Source: JACJWR01 sp964556255 (lineage in GTDB: Bacteria; Actinomycetota; Actinomycetes; S36-B12; UBA10799). Taken from it: a stretch of 64,000 nt of DNA. How positions within the stretch are numbered: position 1 is the stretch's first letter; the number at the start of each line of letters is the position of its first letter. Below are positions 44,428-53,804 of this stretch, one piece after another. The translations under genes and the position numbers were made by a program. Location of the stretch: NCBI GenBank assembly GCA_964556255.1, contig CAZKVQ010000002.1, positions 1 through 64,000 of the forward strand. Reading direction: 5' to 3'. The notes beneath the pieces were generated by a model. It saw nothing but the letters and a program-made list of their open reading frames with translations. It did not search any database and was not told the origin of the DNA.

Positions 44428-45424
44428 CGCTGAGGGCACCCAACCTGGAGATGCACCGGTAGTACTTCTTGCGGTAGCCCCCGGCCAGCATGTCCGGGGT
44501 GAAGATATCGGTCAGCGGCCACCCTGAACCGGCGACCGCCACGTCGGCGTCGTAGAGCCGGTCGACGAGCACGACCAGCCGCAGGGCGTCGGCCTGGTCG
44601 GTTAGTCGACGCACGTCCGCCAGACAGAGCAACTCCAGATCCGCGACCAGGGCGCCGTACCGCGAGGGATGGATGGTACGTAAGTGGTCCAGCAGTTGGG
44701 TGAAGGTGTCGTAGGCCGCGTCCGGCGTGACGTCGGCCAGTCGTTCGAGTTCGGCGGGTTCGAAGGAAGGGCTGGCCGCCACTTCCCCGCGATGTCGGTA
44801 GTCGGGCCCCTCGATACGCACCAGTTCGAAGTGCGATGAGAGACCCTGGATCTCCCGGACGAAGTCGTCCGCGGCGAATCGCCCCTCCCCGAGTCGGTCC
44901 GGCAAGGTATTACTGGTGGCAGCCACCCGGACTCCGCGTTCAACCACATTGCCGAGGAACGTCGACATCAGCACGGTGTCCCCTGGGTCGTCGAGTTCGA
45001 ACTCGTCGATACAGATGAGTCGGTAGGCCGAGAATGCTTCCACGGCCGCCGCGAAGCCCAAAGCCCCGACGAGGTTCGTGTACTCGACGAAAGTTCCGAA
45101 CGCTTTCGGGCCTTCGCTCACGTGCCACAGCGCAGCGAGCAGGTGGGTCTTACCGACGCCGAAGCCGCCGTCGAGGTAAACACCGGAGCGGGCCTCGGGC
45201 GGCGCCGACCGGCGGCGCAACCATCGCCTTCCAGCCTGCGGTTCGGCGGCGACTGAGGCGAAGGCGCGCAAGGCCGCCACCGCCGCTGCCTGCGTCGGCT
45301 CGGCCGGACTGGCGACGTAGGAGTCGAACGAGACCTGCTGGAACTGTCGGGGAGGCACCATGGCCGCGAGCAGTTGCTGGGGAGAGACCTGCGGGTTACG
45401 CGAGCAGAGTCTCGTGGCGGTCAC
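44414..45424 (-). CDS. zapE: Cell division protein ZapE (AFG1-like ATPase)
   Basis: 336 aa from GTG 45424. PPRQFQQVSFDSYVAS opens the family, GVYLDGGFGVGKTHLLAALWH is Walker A, YRLICIDEFELDDPGDTVLMS is Walker B, and VAATSNTLPDRLGEGRF the sensor segment. ZapE is a membrane-associated ATPase acting on the divisome under stress. The C-terminal KKYYRCISRLGAL is conserved. Confidence 0.92.
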   Translation of the reverse strand: MTATRLCSRNPQVSPQQLLAAMVPPRQFQQVSFDSYVASPAEPTQAAAVAALRAFASVAAEPQAGRRWLRRRSAPPEARSGVYLDGGFGVGKTHLLAALWHVSEGPKAFGTFVEYTNLVGALGFAAAVEAFSAYRLICIDEFELDDPGDTVLMSTFLGNVVERGVRVAATSNTLPDRLGEGRFAADDFVREIQGLSSHFELVRIEGPDYRHRGEVAASPSFEPAELERLADVTPDAAYDTFTQLLDHLRTIHPSRYGALVADLELLCLADVRRLTDQADALRLVVLVDRLYDADVAVAGSGWPLTDIFTPDMLAGGYRKKYYRCISRLGALSVRSL

Positions 45425-45430
45425 GGCGCC

Positions 45431-45436
45431 ACTGTA
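45431..45436 (-). promoter_or_regulatory. -10 element TACAGT, leaderless start of zapE
   Basis: TACAGT on the minus strand ends 6 nt before the GTG at 45424; no SD. Confidence 0.5.
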
Positions 45437-45535
45437 GTTGCCGACCTGGCAGCGCCCGGGCTGGAGTCCGCGCCGGGGGCTCTCTGCTTCGTCCGACCTG
45501 CTGCGCAACCGAAACCGATGCGTGATCATGGCAGC

Positions 45536-46297
45536 ATGCGCCTGTTGCTGCCGGAACCACAGGATCCGGTGACCCACGGCGACCTGCTGCGCCTCTACGC
45601 CTGGCCGAGGGGTCGGGTGCTGGTTCGCGCCAACATGGTCACCACCATCGATGGCGCCATTTCGGGCGCAGGAGGGACCTCGGGGGCGATCAGCAGCCGC
45701 GCCGACAAACGCGTCTTCCATCTCCTCCGGGGCACCGCCGACGCCATCGTCGTCGGCGCCGGGACCCTCATCGCAGAGGACTACGGGCCGGTACGCCATG
45801 ACGCGGCGTTGGCAGAGGCCCGGGCGGCGGCTGGTCAGTCCGCCCTACCCGTCATCTGCATCGTCAGCAACCGGGCGTCGGTGCCGCCCGATGCTCGGGT
45901 GTTCACCGGCGGACCGGGTACCACGTTGATGGTGGTGTCCCCCGCGGCTGACTCCGCACGGTTGGCCGCGCTGCGACAGGTCACCGAGGTGGTGACCCTG
46001 GGCGCGGCCGGCTCGAGATCGGTCGCGCTGGCGGAACTGTCCGCGATGCTGGCCGAACGGGGTCTTTCGCGGCAACTCGTCGAAGGTGGGCCAACTCTGC
46101 TCGGCGGACTGTCGTCAACGCTGCACGAGTTGTGTTTGACGACGTCGCCCATCCTTGAGGGCGCCACCACCGACTCCCATGGGTCTCCAGGTGGTCGCAT
46201 CCTGGCTGGGGACGCACCCCCTGTCCATCGCGAAGCACACCTCGCCCACCTACTGGAGGCGGACGGCACCCTGATGAGCCGCTGGGTGTTCTCCTGA
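45536..46297 (+). CDS. RibD C-terminal-domain (pyrimidine reductase) family protein
   Basis: 253 aa from ATG 45536 (ATG 45518 possible). VRANMVTTIDGAISGAGG, DKRVFHLLRGTADAIVVGAGTLIAEDYGPVR and LVEGGPTLLGGL are RibD-C/DHFR-fold motifs for NADPH and substrate. The deaminase half is absent and no rib operon is near, so a riboflavin role is unproven. Actinobacteria often carry such a stand-alone paralogue. It is divergent from zapE. Confidence 0.88.
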   Translation: MRLLLPEPQDPVTHGDLLRLYAWPRGRVLVRANMVTTIDGAISGAGGTSGAISSRADKRVFHLLRGTADAIVVGAGTLIAEDYGPVRHDAALAEARAAAGQSALPVICIVSNRASVPPDARVFTGGPGTTLMVVSPAADSARLAALRQVTEVVTLGAAGSRSVALAELSAMLAERGLSRQLVEGGPTLLGGLSSTLHELCLTTSPILEGATTDSHGSPGGRILAGDAPPVHREAHLAHLLEADGTLMSRWVFS

Positions 46298-46422
46298 AGC
46301 ACCGATCCCCGGGCCGCCGTGGGCGGGCAGGGACGGGCGCCACCGCGCGAATTTCACGCCGCAGTCACTACGCTGAAGAGGAGTTCCGCCCAACCAGGAG
46401 CGGAAAGCGCGAGGGAGCGAAC

Positions 46423-46659
46423 ATGGGTACCGGCGACGACATCAAGGCCAAGGCCGAAGAACTGGGCGAGAAGGTCAAGGGGGTCGTGGGCGACATTGCC
46501 GACAAGCATGGCGACAAGGCCACCGATGCCGTGACCAAGGCGGCTGATTTCGTGGACGACAAGACCGGCGGCAAGTCCGCTGCGGTGTCGGACAAGGTCA
46601 AGTCCGTCACAGCGGCTGCGGTCGACTCCGCCAAGACCCAGACTCCGCCGTCGGCCTGA
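46423..46659 (+). CDS. Small helical protein, MT0933/Rv0909 antitoxin-like
   Basis: 78 aa, GGGAG before the ATG. It is almost entirely Lys/Asp/Ala-rich amphipathic helix (KAKAEELGEKVKGVVGDIADK) with FVDDKTGGKSAAVSDKV, which matches the DKTGGKY...DK segment of the mycobacterial MT0933-type family and also recalls CsbD-like stress proteins. There is no adjacent toxin, so an antitoxin function is not supported here. Confidence 0.7.
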   Translation: MGTGDDIKAKAEELGEKVKGVVGDIADKHGDKATDAVTKAADFVDDKTGGKSAAVSDKVKSVTAAAVDSAKTQTPPSA

Positions 46660-46691
46660 CACCCGGACGGGTCGATAGGGGCGGCACCGCG

Positions 46692-47780
46692 ATGACCGAG
46701 GGAGTCGTCACGCTGTCGCCACCTGTCCCGCCGATGCTGGCCAAGGCCGTCGGAGACGCCGTGCCCGGCCAGGATTCGGTGCCCGGCGGGCTGTCCTACG
46801 AGCCGAAATGGGACGGGTTCCGCTGCTTGATATTCCGACTTCCCGACCAGATCGTGCTGCAGTCACGCTCGGAGGAGGACCTGACGTACTGCTTCCCGGA
46901 GATGGCAACGGCTGCCGAGCAGCTCGCCCCGGGCACAGTGATCGACGGAGAACTCATCATCGTCACCGATCGACACCTCAACTTCGATGCGCTGTCCTCG
47001 AGGCTGCGCCCCCGCAAGGAGTCGGGTGGCAGCAACATTGCCGCTCTCGCCGAACGGTTCCCGACCCAATTCGTCGCCTTCGACGTGCTCGCCACCGCCG
47101 GCGGCTCCCTGCTCTCCGCCTCGTTCGCCGAGCGACGCCGAGTCCTCGAAGCACTTGCCCCCGGGCTGCCCGACAGCATGCACATCACCCCGGCGACCAC
47201 CGACGAGGGCGTCGCCCAACGCTGGTTCCATACCTTCGAGGGGGCCGGACTCGACGGACTCGTCGCCAAACCATTGACCGGCACCTACCGGCCGGGGAAG
47301 CGGGACCTGCTGAAGGTCAAGCACCGCCGCACCACCGACGCGGTGGTAGCGGGCTGGCGCGCACACACCAACCCGGGTCCCGACGGGCAGGACGTGGTCG
47401 GTTCGCTACTGCTGGGTCTGTACGACGACGACGGCCGACTGCATCAGGTGGGATCCGCGTCCGGCTTCACCGCCGCCCGACGCCTCGAACTGCTGTCGGA
47501 ACTTCCAGGAGCACCGAGCCCTGCCCACCCGTGGGCGCAACCAGTCGAGGGCGTGCGGGGACCGGGGGGTCCCTCGCGTTGGCGCAAACGCGGCAACGAG
47601 GGCTTGCACCTGATCGAACCCGAGCGGGTTCTCGAGGTCGCCTACGACGCCATGGAGGGTGACCGCTTCCGCCACGTCACCCGCTTCGTCAGGTGGCGGC
47701 CGGACCGGCGACCGGAGTCGTGCAGGTTCGACCAACTGGAGCGTCCCACGCCGGTCGACATCGACAGTCTGCTGCAGTGA
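46692..47780 (+). CDS. ligC: ATP-dependent DNA ligase, LigC type
   Basis: 362 aa. The adenylation motif YEPKWDGFR places the nucleotidyl Lys at 39. GTVIDGELIIV is motif III, FVAFDVLA motif IIIa, GLVAKPL motif IV and LLKVKHRRTTDAVVAGW motif V, followed by an OB-fold. It seals nicks using ATP. LigC enzymes back up base-excision or end-joining repair. No Ku or polymerase gene lies in the window. Confidence 0.92.
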   Translation: MTEGVVTLSPPVPPMLAKAVGDAVPGQDSVPGGLSYEPKWDGFRCLIFRLPDQIVLQSRSEEDLTYCFPEMATAAEQLAPGTVIDGELIIVTDRHLNFDALSSRLRPRKESGGSNIAALAERFPTQFVAFDVLATAGGSLLSASFAERRRVLEALAPGLPDSMHITPATTDEGVAQRWFHTFEGAGLDGLVAKPLTGTYRPGKRDLLKVKHRRTTDAVVAGWRAHTNPGPDGQDVVGSLLLGLYDDDGRLHQVGSASGFTAARRLELLSELPGAPSPAHPWAQPVEGVRGPGGPSRWRKRGNEGLHLIEPERVLEVAYDAMEGDRFRHVTRFVRWRPDRRPESCRFDQLERPTPVDIDSLLQ

Positions 47781-47790
47781 CGCGGCAGGT

Positions 47791-49773
47791 TCAGCCGACC
47801 TCCGCCGCCACCTGGGTGTCCACGGCCGACCATGATTTCATCTGACGGCTGATGGACTCGCGGGCCTGCGCGAACTGCTCGGCAACGACCCGCCGCTCCG
47901 CCCACTGCAATTCGCGTGCCCGCAACGCGGCCTCTACCCGCCGCATGAGTGCAGGATCTGCAGGCAGATCGAAGGCGATCGCGGTGAACGCCGCCAGATC
48001 ACTTCGGTAGTCGTGCCCGCGAGCCTCGAACTTGCCCGGCACGACGTCGGAGGCGTTGAGGACATCTACGGTGGTGAGGAGGAAGGTCGAGAACGGACGC
48101 CAGCGAGCGCCCTCCGGCACCGCGGGCGAACGACCTTCACCGTTCGACATCCATTCCGGCGCCTGCACAGCGATCGCCGGACTGAATTTGGTGATCGGGT
48201 CCTCGTGGTGGCTGAGGAGCAGGTAACGAGCGGCCGCGCGTTCCTGCTCGGGGAGCGCGAGCCATTCCTCCTCGGAGGCCACCTCGACCACTTCGCCGTC
48301 CGGATCCCAACGGCCCGGATCTAGCCGCCATTGCTCCGCCCACTTGCTCTCAGCCGGCGTGCCGATGAACAGGGCACGGGTCATGCCCGCACGATGGAGT
48401 CCCGCCGTGCCCTCGTGCAGGAAGGCATCCTGCAGCGTGAACGCTCCCAGACTCTCCCCGAGGCCGACGAATCTGGGGCGACGATCCTCCGGGATTGCAC
48501 GCAACCGGCCGTTGATCGCGTGCAGCAGGGCTCGATTCTGCTCCCGCCCCAATGCCACCCGGTCCAGCGACAAGAACGATGGTCGCAACGAATACTGCAA
48601 TGCCACCGTGGCGCAGTCGCCCTCCGTCAGGTACTCAAGAGTCTCCGCGACCACATAGTTGACGTAGCCGGTGCCGGTGGGCGAGGCCAGACACAGCACT
48701 TTGCGATCGAAGGCCCCCAGTGCCTCCAACTCGTCCATTGCCAGGGCAACCCGGGCGTCGACGGTGGGCGCGCTCGCCAGTCCCACGAACACCCGCACCG
48801 GATCACGCGCCGGAAGTCCGGTCACCGCGGTGATCTCCTTGGCCGGCAGCAGCATGTTCACGAATCGGCGACCCTCCCGGCCCAGCGTGTCCCAGCTGAC
48901 CTGGGAGGCCGGACCCCCGGAGGCACCCGGCGAGGTGGGAGGTCGCTGATAAGCCTGCTCCACCGCCGAGCCGCCGTTCTCTGTCGCTCGATACACGTAC
49001 TCGACGGCAGCCCAGGCGCCGCCGACCAGCGGCGCCAGCGCAACCAGGTGGCCGATGGGTTCCGCCAGCCCAGCGAAGCCTGGTGCGCGGGTCTTGATCA
49101 ATCCGGCGACAACGTCGGCGGTCCAGCCTTCGGCGGTCGCCAGCGCGGTCACCCCGGTCATCACGGCGGCTCCCTGCGCCAACGACGACAACGGCGGCGA
49201 GTTCTGCCGCTGCTTGCGTCGGTACCAGGCGATCTCAGCAGTCGCGATGACCGTGCCCAGAACGAAGCCGGTCGGTATCAACGCCGGGTGCAGTCGCCCG
49301 TAGCGCCGCCCAACGAGGTCGAGTCCGGCCGACATTCCCGTGATCGCCAGCCCCACACTCCCGGCCGCCGACAGTTGCCAACCAAGAGTGCGAACGCTCG
49401 CGCGCTTCACCGGCTCACCGCGGCGTTGCGGCACGGCCCGCTGCAACGCCAGGCCGAAAGCGACCGCAACCCCGTGCGCCGAGGCCGCGAGGAGCCGGCG
49501 ACTGTTGAAGGACTGCTTGTCCGTGCCGGGAACGATGCGTTCGGCAACGCTCTCGATACCTGCCTGTGAGGTGCGCGAGATGCCGAACACCAGGCTCGCG
49601 GTCAGCCCGGTCACCACAGCCTGCTGCAGCGGTTTGCGGGGCAGCAGGCTCGGCGCGAAGCTCTGTCCGACCGCTACCGTGGCAGCCAAGGTCGCGGCCC
49701 GCTCGGTGAAATCACGATTGGCCAGGTACTCGGTGATCCGACTCAGGCGTTCGCCCATGGTATGCAGTCCCAT
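47791..49773 (-). CDS. Membrane alpha/beta hydrolase (Abhydrolase_9 family)
   Basis: 660 aa from ATG 49773 (ATG 49758 or GTG 49785 possible). Several hydrophobic helices occupy roughly residues 25-260. A soluble C-terminal hydrolase domain follows, beginning near EGRRFVNMLLPAKEI, with nucleophile loop GLGESLGAFTLQDAF and HHEDPITKFSP. This is the actinobacterial Abhydrolase_9 (PF10081/PF15420) arrangement. The substrate is unknown; lipids of the envelope are plausible. It lies 79 bp downstream of the copper monooxygenase gene on the same strand. Confidence 0.85.
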   Translation of the reverse strand: MGLHTMGERLSRITEYLANRDFTERAATLAATVAVGQSFAPSLLPRKPLQQAVVTGLTASLVFGISRTSQAGIESVAERIVPGTDKQSFNSRRLLAASAHGVAVAFGLALQRAVPQRRGEPVKRASVRTLGWQLSAAGSVGLAITGMSAGLDLVGRRYGRLHPALIPTGFVLGTVIATAEIAWYRRKQRQNSPPLSSLAQGAAVMTGVTALATAEGWTADVVAGLIKTRAPGFAGLAEPIGHLVALAPLVGGAWAAVEYVYRATENGGSAVEQAYQRPPTSPGASGGPASQVSWDTLGREGRRFVNMLLPAKEITAVTGLPARDPVRVFVGLASAPTVDARVALAMDELEALGAFDRKVLCLASPTGTGYVNYVVAETLEYLTEGDCATVALQYSLRPSFLSLDRVALGREQNRALLHAINGRLRAIPEDRRPRFVGLGESLGAFTLQDAFLHEGTAGLHRAGMTRALFIGTPAESKWAEQWRLDPGRWDPDGEVVEVASEEEWLALPEQERAAARYLLLSHHEDPITKFSPAIAVQAPEWMSNGEGRSPAVPEGARWRPFSTFLLTTVDVLNASDVVPGKFEARGHDYRSDLAAFTAIAFDLPADPALMRRVEAALRARELQWAERRVVAEQFAQARESISRQMKSWSAVDTQVAAEVG

Positions 49774-49852
49774 CGTTGCCGACACAGGTGATCGCCCCAC
49801 TCTAGGAGCAGTTGGCTGCTTGGAACAGGCAGGGCGGTTTCGGAATCCCGGA

Positions 49853-51064
49853 CTAGCCGCGGCCGGTGACGAGCACCCCGAGGCACATTTCGTCGGTGGT
49901 GCCCTCGCCCCACACGACGTACTGCGGTTCGGCCGGCACGCCGGGCAGTTTGCCCCGCAGTGACTGATCATGGGTGCAGGTGACCTTCACCCGGTCCCCG
50001 GCCTGCAACTGCAGCGGCTGCGCCAACGGCACGGCGCCCTGCTGGTCGAAGTCGTAGTTCGCGACGTCGAGCACCCGGGTCGAGTTGGGTGTGTCCGGAT
50101 TGACATCCACCTGGATCGAACGCCCGAGTTTGTGCATGTGGCCCGCGACCGCGAACAGCGTCATGGGTTCACTGATGGTCCGAGTGCAGGAGGTGGTCGG
50201 GCCCACTGGCGGATGCGTGAAATCCTGGCCGCAGATCAGGTGCATTCCAGCGATCAGCCGACTCGAGTCATTGCCGAATCGGGTGACCACACTCGTGATC
50301 GCCGCGTCCCGGCTGCACTTGGGGCCGGTCTGTCCCGGTAGACACGGCAATTCCACCGGAGCGACCAGCAGCGAAGTGACGATCGGCTTCAACTGCTGCC
50401 CGGGTTCGGCAAGCCGAACCCGCACAATCGTGTTGTCCGGCGTGCTGGCCTTCCGGGTGTTGTAGTGCATCTGCAGCACCACCTTGCCACCGGCGGGGAT
50501 CGACACCCCGTAGCCCGCCGGGGTGCTTGTCGGTCCACCACCAGGGGCCCATGCGGCCAGCCAGTCGGAGTTGTCCAGGTACTTCATCGGGTTGCCGCTT
50601 CGCCCCTGCGGAACCTGGGAACCGCCGAAACACTCGTAGCCCTCGCCCGGGTCCTTGGCGTCCAGGGCCTCCGCCGCCGCCACCTGATCCGGGTTGACGC
50701 GATAGAGGATCGCGTGATGCGTGACGTCCTTGTTGCCGGGAACCACCTCAAACCCGGTTGCTGCCCCACTAGCCCCACTGGGAAGATCCAGCACGAAGCA
50801 GCGATAGTCGTCGGTGCCCCCATTGGGTGGCGCCGGTGTGTAGTCGCCTCCCGGCAGCGTGAGTGTGACGATCTGCTCACCCGGGCGCGAAACCATCGCC
50901 ACCGGCGTGGTGTTGGTGGTGCTCTGCGGCACTGAGCTGGCGACGGGGTGGTCGGCCTGGTGCGAGGAGCCGAAGAACTGAGATCCGACGGTCGCACCCG
51001 CGCCGACCACAAGGATCGCGCCAGCGGCGACCGCCGCAATCGTCGCGCGAGGTTTCATGGCCAT
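49853..51064 (-). CDS. Secreted type II copper, ascorbate-dependent monooxygenase (PHM/DBH-like)
   Basis: 403 aa. MAMKPRATIAAVAAGAILVVGAG is an uncleaved anchor or signal. All PHM copper ligands can be placed: His116-His117 (THHAILYR) and His200 (QMHYN) for CuH; His309 and His311 (AGHMH) and Met393 (DEMC) for CuM. Eight Cys outside the signal fit four disulfides. Eukaryotic PHM amidates peptide C-termini and DBH makes noradrenaline; the bacterial substrate is unknown. The start was chosen from the leaderless -10. The lipase-like gene follows downstream. Confidence 0.8.
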   Translation of the reverse strand: MAMKPRATIAAVAAGAILVVGAGATVGSQFFGSSHQADHPVASSVPQSTTNTTPVAMVSRPGEQIVTLTLPGGDYTPAPPNGGTDDYRCFVLDLPSGASGAATGFEVVPGNKDVTHHAILYRVNPDQVAAAEALDAKDPGEGYECFGGSQVPQGRSGNPMKYLDNSDWLAAWAPGGGPTSTPAGYGVSIPAGGKVVLQMHYNTRKASTPDNTIVRVRLAEPGQQLKPIVTSLLVAPVELPCLPGQTGPKCSRDAAITSVVTRFGNDSSRLIAGMHLICGQDFTHPPVGPTTSCTRTISEPMTLFAVAGHMHKLGRSIQVDVNPDTPNSTRVLDVANYDFDQQGAVPLAQPLQLQAGDRVKVTCTHDQSLRGKLPGVPAEPQYVVWGEGTTDEMCLGVLVTGRG

Positions 51065-51071
51065 GGTGGCA

Positions 51072-51077
51072 AGGGTA
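51072..51077 (-). promoter_or_regulatory. -10 element TACCCT, leaderless start of copper monooxygenase
   Basis: TACCCT on the minus strand ends 7 nt before ATG 51064; no SD. This argues against the upstream in-frame ATG at 51088. Confidence 0.45.
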
Positions 51078-51159
51078 ACCCGCATCACCCGGCGCGGCCC
51101 GTCCGCCCATGGGTCACACCGATGATGACCTGGCGAGCGTCAGGGGCCATGATGTACCC

Positions 51160-51498
51160 ATGTCCGAAGACGACGACATCGAGAAACTGCTGCGTGAAGT
51201 TGAAGCTGTCACGAACAGCAAACCGAACGCCACCATCGGCGAGCCGGTCGCAGGTAGCGAAGTTGCCAAGCCCGCGACCAAGGACGTCGCCGCCTCCGGT
51301 TCCTCGGGCCCCGGGGGCGCCACGATCGCACTGATAGCCGGCGGCATCGGTGGGCTGCTGGTGATGCTGCTCTTCGGGATCCTGCCGTTGATCAATGTCG
51401 GTTCCATCAGCACCATCGCGGCCGGGGCGGTCGGTGGTGTGTGCGGCTATGGCGTCGTCCGGCTGTCGAAACGTGGCGGTCGCGGCGACAAATCCTGA
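51160..51498 (+). CDS. Small membrane protein of unknown function
   Basis: 112 aa from ATG 51160. An acidic N-terminus (SEDDDIEKLLREVEAV) and a Gly/Ser linker lead to two adjacent hydrophobic helices (ATIALIAGGIGGLLVMLLFGIL; SISTIAAGAVGGVCGYGVV) and a basic tail. I do not recognise it. It is divergent from the copper monooxygenase. Confidence 0.6.
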   Translation: MSEDDDIEKLLREVEAVTNSKPNATIGEPVAGSEVAKPATKDVAASGSSGPGGATIALIAGGIGGLLVMLLFGILPLINVGSISTIAAGAVGGVCGYGVVRLSKRGGRGDKS

Positions 51499-51503
51499 AG
51501 AGG

Positions 51504-52103
51504 TCAGTCGCGCAGGCCGTCGGGGTTGATGTTCCATCCCGCGATTACCGGCTGCACCCGCTCGTGACCCAGCACGCTGATACCGCCGGCGTCCAATTGG
51601 AACAACCGACCCCAATCGGCCGTCAGACCGAGGAACTGCGCCGTCAGGATCCGTAGCACGTGGCCGTGCGCTACCAGGGCCACATTCCGCCCCTCTTCGA
51701 TGGTTGGCCGTGCCCGATCCAACACAGCCTGACACCGAACCGCCACCTCGGAGGGAGTCTCCCCGTTGGGTATCGGGTTGTTCCAGATCACCCAGTCCGG
51801 ATCGGACTTGTCCCGACGGATCTCTGCTGTGGTCCGGCCTTCGTAGACCCCGTAGTTCCACTCGAGCAGGTCGTCGGTGTAGTCATCCGGGGTCAGGCCC
51901 GCCAGCGCCGCCGTATCGCGGGCGCGCAGCATCGGGGAGCACAGTACGAGCCCGAATGTCACCCGGGCGAGCATCGGGGCGACCTCCGAGGCACGACGAC
52001 GGCCATTCTCCGTTAGCGGTATGTCCGTCCGGCCGGTGTGCTGGCCCGACAAGCTCCACTCGGTCTCGCCGTGCCGCAGCAGGTAATACTTCCCAAGAGT
52101 CAT
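51504..52103 (-). CDS. Histidine phosphatase (phosphoglycerate-mutase family)
   Basis: 199 aa. LLRHGETEWSLSGQHTGRTDIPLTENGRRRA is the RHG catalytic signature with the phosphohistidine. EWNYGVYEGRTTAEI is the proton-donor region, and VALVAHGHVLRIL the second His. Such proteins dephosphorylate sugar phosphates, cobalamin precursors or polyphosphate-type substrates. The specific one is not evident. It converges with the small membrane gene. Confidence 0.92.
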   Translation of the reverse strand: MTLGKYYLLRHGETEWSLSGQHTGRTDIPLTENGRRRASEVAPMLARVTFGLVLCSPMLRARDTAALAGLTPDDYTDDLLEWNYGVYEGRTTAEIRRDKSDPDWVIWNNPIPNGETPSEVAVRCQAVLDRARPTIEEGRNVALVAHGHVLRILTAQFLGLTADWGRLFQLDAGGISVLGHERVQPVIAGWNINPDGLRD

Positions 52104-52197
52104 GCCGCAACCCTGCCAGCCGCGACCTGCCTTCGCCCGGTGAATCGCGCCTTCCGCTACCTGACCGTGCAGGAGCGAACCCCTCGTGGTTGCCCAG

Positions 52198-53025
52198 CTA
52201 TGCGGTGACCGCGTAGCAAGCTATGGCGGCCGCCGCTGCCACGTTCAGCGAGTCGATGGACCCGGCCATCGGAATCCGCAGCCAGGTATCCACCACGGCA
52301 AGGGCGTCCGGGCTGAGGCCATCGCCCTCGGTGCCGAGCAGGAGCGCCACCTTTCCCTCGGGTGGCCGACGCCAGGTCCTGATGTTCTCCGCGCTGGGAT
52401 CGGGGGTGAGCCCGAGCACCTCGAAGCCGCCATCGACCAATGTCGACAGGGCCTGCGGCCAGGGATCGGCCCGCGCCCAGGGCAGTGTGAGCGCGGCCGC
52501 CATCGACGTCTTGATCGATCGCCGGTAGTACGGATCGGCGCATCGCGGTGAGATGAGGGCGCCGCCGATACCCAGGGCCGCCGCCGACCGCATCACGAGT
52601 CCGACATTTGTGTGGTCGACGAGGTCTTCCAGCACGACCAACTCTGACGTTTGCGAGACCACCTCGGCCATGCTTCGGTCCGGGGCGCGTTCGAAGGCCG
52701 CGAGGGCCCCCCGGTGCAATCGGAATCCCACCACCTCGCGCAGCACCGACTCATCCGCCACCAGCACCTCAGCGCCGGCCACCGTCAGCGGCTCGAGCAG
52801 CTCCGGGAGCCACTTCTCCGTGGTCAGGGCACTACGGGGACGGTAGCCGGCAGCGAGGGCACGCAGGATGACCTTCGACCCTTCGGCGAGGAACAGCCCT
52901 TGCTCGGGCTCCATCACGGTGCGCCAGCCGACATCGGTCAGATTGCGATAGTCGGCCACGCGTGGGTCGTCTGCACCCACGTGCACCGGTGGCTCGGTCA
53001 CCGACTGCGGATCACGTCCAGGCAC
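52198..53025 (-). CDS. TrmH/SpoU-family RNA 2'-O-methyltransferase
   Basis: 275 aa; GTG 53025 overlaps the ABC gene by 14 bp, and GTG 53001 is an alternative start. EGSKVILRALAAGYRPRSAL is the N-terminal RNA-binding (SpoU-sub-bind) domain. DHTNVGLVMRSAAALGIGGALIS, LLLGTEGDGLS and IPMAGSIDSLNVAAAAAIA are SPOUT motifs 1-3 that form the SAM knot. It methylates a ribose in rRNA or tRNA; the site is unknown. Confidence 0.92.
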   Translation of the reverse strand: MPGRDPQSVTEPPVHVGADDPRVADYRNLTDVGWRTVMEPEQGLFLAEGSKVILRALAAGYRPRSALTTEKWLPELLEPLTVAGAEVLVADESVLREVVGFRLHRGALAAFERAPDRSMAEVVSQTSELVVLEDLVDHTNVGLVMRSAAALGIGGALISPRCADPYYRRSIKTSMAAALTLPWARADPWPQALSTLVDGGFEVLGLTPDPSAENIRTWRRPPEGKVALLLGTEGDGLSPDALAVVDTWLRIPMAGSIDSLNVAAAAAIACYAVTA

Positions 53026-53797
53026 GCGCGGTCCAGCGGTCCCCGTTGCGCATCACAGCCAGGTCCGACCCGAAGGCAGCCGAGAGATGGGCACTTGTCA
53101 GGGTGTCACCGATCTCGCCCGCTGCGACGACCCGACCTCCGCGCAGCAGCAGGGCGTGGGTTGTTCCCGGCGGCACCTCCTCCAGGTGATGCGTCACGAG
53201 CACACTGACGGGCGCGTCGGCGTCTCTGGCCAGTCGTCCCAGGCGTCCCACCAGGTCCTCGCGGGCGCCCAGATCGAGCCCGGCCGCTGGCTCGTCCAGC
53301 AGCAGCAACTCCGGGTCGGTCATTCGGGCGCGCGCGATGAGTGCGCGCTTGGTCTCCCCCTCGCTCAGGGTGTCGAACCGCCGATCCGCGAGTCCGTCGA
53401 CGCCCATCTCGGCCAGCAGCGCGTGCGCCCGGCCGATGTCCACCGGATCGTAGGACTCCCGCCATCGCCCAGCGATCGACCAGGCGGCCGTGAGGACGAC
53501 GTCCAGCACCGTCTCTGAGTCCGGCACCTGGGAGGTGACGGCGGAGCCGACGAAACCGATGAGTGGGCGAAGCTCGAAGACGTCCACCCTGCCCAGGGTC
53601 GAACCGAGGATCGCGACGGAACCGCTCGTGGGATGCATCCGCCCGGCGGCGAGCTGGAGCAGGGTGGACTTGCCAGCACCATTCGGTCCCAGAACCACCC
53701 ACCGCTGACCGGTGGTCACATCCCAGTCGACGCCGGAGAGTATCTCGTTGCCACCGCGCACAACAGTTACGACGCTGAACCTCAATACAGATGGCAC
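53012..53797 (-). CDS. ABC transporter ATP-binding protein (iron-complex/ModF-like)
   Basis: 261 aa from GTG 53797. Walker A GPNGAGKS, signature LSEGETKR (atypical SEGE for SGGQ), Walker B LLLLDEPAAGLD and H-loop VTHHLEEV are present. It resembles stand-alone ATPases such as YlmA or ModF with no adjacent permease. Partner and substrate are unknown. It is co-directional with the overlapping RNA methyltransferase. Confidence 0.88.
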   Translation of the reverse strand: MPSVLRFSVVTVVRGGNEILSGVDWDVTTGQRWVVLGPNGAGKSTLLQLAAGRMHPTSGSVAILGSTLGRVDVFELRPLIGFVGSAVTSQVPDSETVLDVVLTAAWSIAGRWRESYDPVDIGRAHALLAEMGVDGLADRRFDTLSEGETKRALIARARMTDPELLLLDEPAAGLDLGAREDLVGRLGRLARDADAPVSVLVTHHLEEVPPGTTHALLLRGGRVVAAGEIGDTLTSAHLSAAFGSDLAVMRNGDRWTARAWT

Positions 53798-53804
53798 GTG
53801 GCCG

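Noticed and set aside
48331..49569. Plus-strand open frame of 412 codons
   Set aside because: It is antisense to the membrane alpha/beta hydrolase and has Arg/Gln/His-rich composition without motifs.
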